Source: Lachnospiraceae bacterium
GTDB taxonomy: Bacteria > Bacillota > Clostridia > Lachnospirales > Lachnospiraceae
Assembly: GCA_900766815.1 (NCBI GenBank)
Contig: CAAFWV010000079.1
Span: 1-19,646 of the forward strand
Direction: 5' to 3'
DNA: 19,646 bases
Shown here: in pieces, positions 15,856 through 19,646 of the stretch
How positions within the stretch are numbered: the stretch's first letter is position 1
Layout: each line of letters begins with the position of its first letter
Notes under the pieces: generated by a model
What the model was told of the DNA's origin: nothing
Database searches by the model: none
The model's input: only the letters and a program-made list of their open reading frames with translations
Program-made: the position numbers and the translations under genes

Positions 15856-15884
15856 ATATTAACACAATTCCCAAAAGAAATCAA
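15856..15884 (-). promoter_or_regulatory. Sigma-A promoter for rpsO (and pnp by read-through)
   Basis: The minus strand has TTGATT (15879-15884) and TAATAT (15856-15861) exactly 17 bases apart, with an extended -10 TGT just upstream of the -10. Transcription would start near 15849, giving a leader of about 80 bases. It lies in the 135-base gap after the phosphate transporter gene, which shows no terminator of its own. Confidence 0.75.
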
Positions 15885-15902
15885 GTCATTATTCATCTAA
15901 GC

Positions 15903-17534
15903 TTATTCTTCTTCGCTCTCCTTTATTGCAAAAGCGATATTGACTGCATGATCTGCCACTCTCTCAAGACCGGATACGATATCGCTGTATAACATTCCGG
16001 CATCGGGAGTACACTCATCTCTTGTCAGTCTGTCTATATGAGCCTGCTGAAGCTCTCTCTCAAGGTGGTCTATCTCATCCTCAAGAACAGAGATTGCAGT
16101 CATATGTTCATATTTACCTTCGGCGAACATCTCGATGGAATAACGGATTATAGTATTAACCTTATCCATCATCTTGCCCATCTCAAACTGAGCTTCCTTA
16201 CTGAAAGACAGCTCCTTCTCTTTTCTCGTCCTTGCATTGTCCGCCACGTTGACGGCATGGTCACCGATTCTCTCTATATCATTAACCACATGGAACAGAG
16301 CACCGATGCTCTTCAAGTCTTCTATCGGAAGATTGGTCTGGTTAATCTTAACCAGGTAGTTGGTTATTGCATGGTTAAGGAAGTTAATATTCTTCTCAAC
16401 CTCATATACCTCATTGATATCCTCTTCATCAAGGGTAATGAGTCCGTTCATGGCGCGGTTTAGGTTCTCGCTTGCAAGCTCGCCCATTCGCTCGATTTCC
16501 TTGATAACCTCGACAACAGCAGTCGCGGGATTGAATACCACCTTATCACCGATATACTTAAGGGTATTGACCTCTCTGTAGCCAACCTTCTTATCCTCAC
16601 CGGGTACCAGTAGATATGTCATCTTAACGATGAGCGATGAGAACGGGAAGAGTACAATAACCTGGAACAGTTTAATTAATGTATGAGCATTCGCAACGAA
16701 TCTTCCGTTATCAGCTGAGAAGCTCTGGATCATTCTAATTATCGATTCGCCTGCAATCTGTAGGATAACAAACAGAATGACCGAACCTATGATATTGAAC
16801 AAAAGATGAATAAGTGCTGCTCTCTTGGCATCCTTCTTACCTGACAGAGACGCAATCATCGCTGTCGCACACGAACCTATGTTACATCCTAAGATGATAT
16901 ACATCACAATGTTTAGCTCAAGCAGTCCCTGTGTTGCCATAAGGAGAATAATACTTACGGTAACCGAAGAGCTCTGGATTATACTTGTAACCAGGGTTCC
17001 CAGAAGCACTGCCAACAGTGGGTTGTTAAGCCCCATAAAGGCCTTTACCACTTCCTCAGATTCCTTAAGAACACCCATTGAAGAGCTCATGGTTGACAAT
17101 CCCATGAACAGAACACCGAAGCCAAGAACAATATCACCCAATTTCTTGGAGGTCTCATTCTTTATAAAGCTTACCATGATAACACCGATAAGCACGAACA
17201 GCGGCGCTATCTTTGATAAATTGAACGATACCAGCTGTGAAGTTACTGTTGTACCGATATTGGCACCAAAGATTACTCCTGCTGCCTGATAGAGATTCAT
17301 AAGCCCCGAGTTAACGAAGCTGACTACCATTACGGTACAGGCACTGGATGACTGAACGATACCGGTAAACAGAATACCGACTATCATTCCCATGAACTTA
17401 TTCTTGGTGAACAGTTCAAGAATATTACGAAGTTTGGCGCCTGCCGCCTTCTCGATTCCCTCACTCATGAGGTTCATACCAAACAGGAACAGACCTAAGC
17501 CTCCTGCGAGTCCAAGTAATACAGTTGAATTCAT
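15903..17534 (-). CDS. Na+/phosphate cotransporter family protein with PhoU-like tail
   Basis: The 543-residue protein fits NptA/YjbB-type Na/Pi cotransporters. It is a membrane protein of about 8 hydrophobic segments over roughly residues 1-325, built as an inverted repeat. Each half has a QSSS motif (QSSSA 61-65, QSSSV 187-191) and a following glycine/asparagine loop (GANIGTTVTS 90-99, GCNIGSCATA 216-225). The C-terminal 200 residues form a cytoplasmic PhoU-like helical domain with two metal-binding repeats, ERIGDHAVNVAD and LERVADHAVNIA. It should move phosphate with sodium, in or out. The ATG (17532-17534) overlaps the ribF stop in ATGA. Its position between ribF and rpsO is unusual for this conserved operon. 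Functional direction and regulation are not evident. Confidence 0.9.
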   Translation of the reverse strand: MNSTVLLGLAGGLGLFLFGMNLMSEGIEKAAGAKLRNILELFTKNKFMGMIVGILFTGIVQSSSACTVMVVSFVNSGLMNLYQAAGVIFGANIGTTVTSQLVSFNLSKIAPLFVLIGVIMVSFIKNETSKKLGDIVLGFGVLFMGLSTMSSSMGVLKESEEVVKAFMGLNNPLLAVLLGTLVTSIIQSSSVTVSIILLMATQGLLELNIVMYIILGCNIGSCATAMIASLSGKKDAKRAALIHLLFNIIGSVILFVILQIAGESIIRMIQSFSADNGRFVANAHTLIKLFQVIVLFPFSSLIVKMTYLLVPGEDKKVGYREVNTLKYIGDKVVFNPATAVVEVIKEIERMGELASENLNRAMNGLITLDEEDINEVYEVEKNINFLNHAITNYLVKINQTNLPIEDLKSIGALFHVVNDIERIGDHAVNVADNARTRKEKELSFSKEAQFEMGKMMDKVNTIIRYSIEMFAEGKYEHMTAISVLEDEIDHLERELQQAHIDRLTRDECTPDAGMLYSDIVSGLERVADHAVNIAFAIKESEEE

Positions 17535-18088
17535 CCCTCTATCCTTCCCAGCATTCTGTCAGCCACGTCCGTGTGACCCTCTGCTATGGCATGTCTGATT
17601 CTGGTAGAGCTCACTATTTCCCCATCAACCCTAACCTTATTTATAATATCACAATCGAAGCCTAATTTCTTCGATAAATTTACAATTAGTTCCCTGTTTC
17701 CTCTGCCACCTTTACCGAAGGATATATCGCTCCCGGCAGCAATATATTTCATATTCATACCCTTTACCAGGATTATTTCAACGAAATCTATGGGATCTAT
17801 GGCTGCATTGACGAGATTAAGCGGATATTCAATCACTATCTCAATCCCCATCCTCTCAAACAGGTCATACTTCTCTTCATCACTCAGAAGGTTATTAACC
17901 CTTCTTCCCGTGAACAATTCCTCGGGCGACGGATTAAAGGTAAACACCGTAGGTGTAAGTCCGTCCTTCTTCTTCTCGGTTATCATATTTAGCAGCTTCT
18001 TATGACCCAGATGCACTCCGTCAAACTTCCCTATGCATACCGCAGTCGGCTCCTCAATACGAAATTCTTCATCCCTTATTATCTGCAT
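17531..18088 (-). CDS. ribF: FAD synthetase (FMN adenylyltransferase) lacking the riboflavin kinase domain
   Basis: RibF normally has about 310 residues: an N-terminal FMN adenylyltransferase and a C-terminal riboflavin kinase. This 185-residue protein contains only the first. It has GKFDGVHLGHKKLL with the HxGH nucleotidyltransferase motif (26-29), FTFNPSPEELF, AAGSDISFGKGGRGN (117-131) and VSSTRIRHAI (159-168). It stops at MLGRIEG, exactly where the interdomain linker would lead into the kinase domain. No kinase remnant follows, since the next gene starts in the same ATGA. The start I prefer is ATG 18086-18088, one base after the truB stop; a GTG at 18095-18097 is possible. It should convert FMN to FAD but not riboflavin to FMN. 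Confidence 0.9.
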   Translation of the reverse strand: MQIIRDEEFRIEEPTAVCIGKFDGVHLGHKKLLNMITEKKKDGLTPTVFTFNPSPEELFTGRRVNNLLSDEEKYDLFERMGIEIVIEYPLNLVNAAIDPIDFVEIILVKGMNMKYIAAGSDISFGKGGRGNRELIVNLSKKLGFDCDIINKVRVDGEIVSSTRIRHAIAEGHTDVADRMLGRIEG

Positions 18089-18089
18089 C

Positions 18090-18992
18090 TCATTCACTCA
18101 AAAACATCTTATGGACCTTATAAAGTCCGGGCTTACCTGTCTCATACACCGCCAGGAAATTGCCCTCCGCATCATATATTCTGACAAACGACCTGTCACC
18201 CTCTGTCATTTCTCCCGCAATATCGGCCTTCCTTATCATATTGCCGTTTCTAACAGCCTTTAACAGTTCACCGTTAACGGTAACTCTTGCGTAGTTCATG
18301 AAGCAATAGTCTACCGGGGTGATCATATCCTCCACCCTCTCTTTAGCTGCCGCTTCCTCTACTTCCTTAAGTGTATATGCTCTTTCTATGGCAAAATCGC
18401 CCGACTTAGTGCGTACCAGACTCGTCATTACAGCTCCGCAACTGAGTTTATCACCGATATCCGCACATAAGCTCCTGATATATGTACCCTTGGAGCATTC
18501 CACTCTAAGCCTTATATCAGGGAGGCTCATATCAAGTATTTCGATATCGAATATCTCAATGCTTCTCTTTTGCCGCTCTATCTCTATTCCTTCCCTGGCA
18601 AGCTCATAGAGCTTACGTCCGTTAACCTTGATGGCTGAATACATGGGCGGCGTCTGAAGCTGGGGACCGTTGAAGGATAATATCGCATCCCTTACCTCTC
18701 CCTCGCTTACATCAGGGGTATTCTCACTTAAGACGGTACCTGTAATATCCAGGGTGTCCGTGGTTATTCCAAGTCTTAAGGTGGCTATGTATTCCTTCCT
18801 CTTATCGGTAAGCATATCCACAAGCTTTGTAGCACTTCCCAGTACAACAGGAAGCACGCCGGTAGCATCCGGGTCAAGTGTTCCGGTGTGACCAATCTTC
18901 CTCATCTTAAGGATGCCTCTAAGCTTAGCTACCACATCAAAGCTAGTATAACCCTGTTCCTTATATATATTTATTATTCCGTTATAACTCAT
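18090..18992 (-). CDS. truB: tRNA pseudouridine synthase B
   Basis: TruB makes pseudouridine at position 55 in the T-loop of nearly all tRNAs. The 300-residue protein opens MSYNGIINIYKEQGYTSFDV. It carries the catalytic motif GHTGTLDPDATGVLPV (34-49) with the nucleophilic Asp at 40, then KEYIATLRLGITTDTLD, PPMYSAIKVNGRKLYELAR, and RVECSKGTYIRSL. The C-terminal part has a PUA-like domain. Length is normal. I chose ATG 18990-18992 over an in-frame ATG 69 bases upstream, because the longer form adds non-conserved residues and overlaps the end of nrnA. The ribosome site (AGAGAG) is weak. The neighbours nrnA and ribF are its usual ones in Firmicutes. Confidence 0.96.
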   Translation of the reverse strand: MSYNGIINIYKEQGYTSFDVVAKLRGILKMRKIGHTGTLDPDATGVLPVVLGSATKLVDMLTDKRKEYIATLRLGITTDTLDITGTVLSENTPDVSEGEVRDAILSFNGPQLQTPPMYSAIKVNGRKLYELAREGIEIERQKRSIEIFDIEILDMSLPDIRLRVECSKGTYIRSLCADIGDKLSCGAVMTSLVRTKSGDFAIERAYTLKEVEEAAAKERVEDMITPVDYCFMNYARVTVNGELLKAVRNGNMIRKADIAGEMTEGDRSFVRIYDAEGNFLAVYETGKPGLYKVHKMFLSE

Positions 18993-19011
18993 TATTCTCT
19001 CTGTGCCGGTA

Positions 19012-19646
19012 TTATTCCATCCACTGTGCCAGCCTGTCGGACAGATTGTTGACAACATCATGGAAGGTTCCGTTTACTGTACATCCGGAAGCTCTGGCAT
19101 GTCCGCCGCCGCCGAAGAATTCCGCAACCTTATTAAGCGGTACATCCTTGTTGCCACGCAGTGATACCTTCCACTTGAGCGGTTCAAGCTCATACATGAA
19201 GATGGCAACCTCAACGCCCTTGGTGTACCTTAGCTGGCTTACAATACCATCCATGTCCTTGCTCGTGACTCCGTAGAACTTCTGAAGCTTAAGGTCAACA
19301 GCAGCTACTATGCACCTGCCATCCATGAATAGTATACTCTCAGTAAGTGCCCTTCCCAGTATCTGATTCTGGATATAGGTCTTCTGATAGAAGGTCTCAT
19401 CAATTATGCTGTTGAAGTCAAAGCCATATGACACAAGGTCAGCAACTGCCCTCAGAGTCTCGGGTGATGTATTGTTATACTGCATCACTCCCGTATCATG
19501 GATGATTCCGATATACAGTGCCTTGGCAATCTCCACATCTATATCTTCCTTGGTAAGAAGACCATATACCAGCTCACTTGTAGAACTTGCTTTGGGGAAG
19601 ATATAGTTGACATCCGAGGACGCAACACTGCTTAGGTGATGATCAA
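19012..19646 (-). CDS. nrnA: DHH-family oligoribonuclease/PAP phosphatase NrnA, C-terminal part (gene runs off the right edge)
   Basis: NrnA degrades 2-5 nucleotide RNA fragments and dephosphorylates pAp. The frame is open from base 19646 and gives 210 residues, about two thirds of the protein. The first visible residues are the DHH metal-binding motif itself. It continues through PKASSTSELVYGLL and GIIHDTGVMQYNNTSPE (metal-binding Asp) to the C-terminal DHHA1 domain with GGGGHARASG (178-187), which binds the RNA substrate. A shorter reading that begins at the GTG at 19536 would cut off the DHH motif and is not the real start. The missing N-terminus should hold the first DxD metal site. It lies 19 bases upstream of truB; rbfA and infB would be expected further upstream. 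Confidence 0.93.
   Translation of the reverse strand, partial: DHHLSSVASSDVNYIFPKASSTSELVYGLLTKEDIDVEIAKALYIGIIHDTGVMQYNNTSPETLRAVADLVSYGFDFNSIIDETFYQKTYIQNQILGRALTESILFMDGRCIVAAVDLKLQKFYGVTSKDMDGIVSQLRYTKGVEVAIFMYELEPLKWKVSLRGNKDVPLNKVAEFFGGGGHARASGCTVNGTFHDVVNNLSDRLAQWME

Noticed and set aside
18993..19061. A 23-codon N-terminal extension of truB.
   Set aside because: It overlaps the nrnA coding end in another frame and is not TruB-like. The internal ATG starts the conserved MSYNGIINIYKE sequence.

Overview
The window is a housekeeping stretch from a bacterium of the class Clostridia, most likely family Lachnospiraceae. Three things suggest this: moderate base composition, strong AGGAGG-type ribosome sites, and a Firmicutes gene order (yqhY-nusB-xseA-xseB-ispA-dxs-tlyA-nadK-argR-recN in one block, nrnA-truB-ribF...rpsO-pnp in the other). 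The taxon call is inference from gene order and protein style. All 18 genes lie on the minus strand, so transcription runs from high to low coordinates. I see no tRNA, rRNA, CRISPR, insertion sequence or phage gene.

Right-hand block (19646 to about 13200): the end of a nusA/infB-type translation operon. It holds nrnA (5' part outside the window), truB, a RibF that keeps only its FAD synthetase half, and a Na+/phosphate cotransporter with a PhoU-like tail placed between ribF and rpsO. A strong promoter follows, then a structured leader, rpsO, three stem-loops including a terminator, pnp, and a perfect 11-bp terminator. RNA decay (pnp, nrnA), rRNA/tRNA maturation (truB) and the ribosome (rpsO) are linked here.

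Middle (13156 to 10226): prfC (release factor 3), whose ribosome site directly abuts the pnp terminator, then a membrane-anchored transglutaminase-like protein with an acidic linker.

Left-hand block (10240 to 2500): an extended -10 promoter at the end of the transglutaminase gene drives a tightly packed operon. It starts with an Asp23/Gls24 protein, nusB, both exonuclease VII subunits, and the isoprenoid genes ispA and dxs. tlyA, NAD kinase, argR and recN follow. Many joints are ATGA overlaps or gaps of a few bases. An AT-rich nested inverted repeat lies between argR and recN. recN is followed by a separately promoted glycogen synthase gene (glgA, 3' part outside the window), where many spore-formers have spoIVB-spo0A.

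No new multi-gene system is evident. The points most worth checking are the roughly 35-bp hairpin in the pnp leader (a candidate RNase III/PNPase control element), the kinase-less RibF fused by overlap to the phosphate transporter gene, the pnp-prfC terminator/ribosome-site junction, and the argR-recN inverted repeat.
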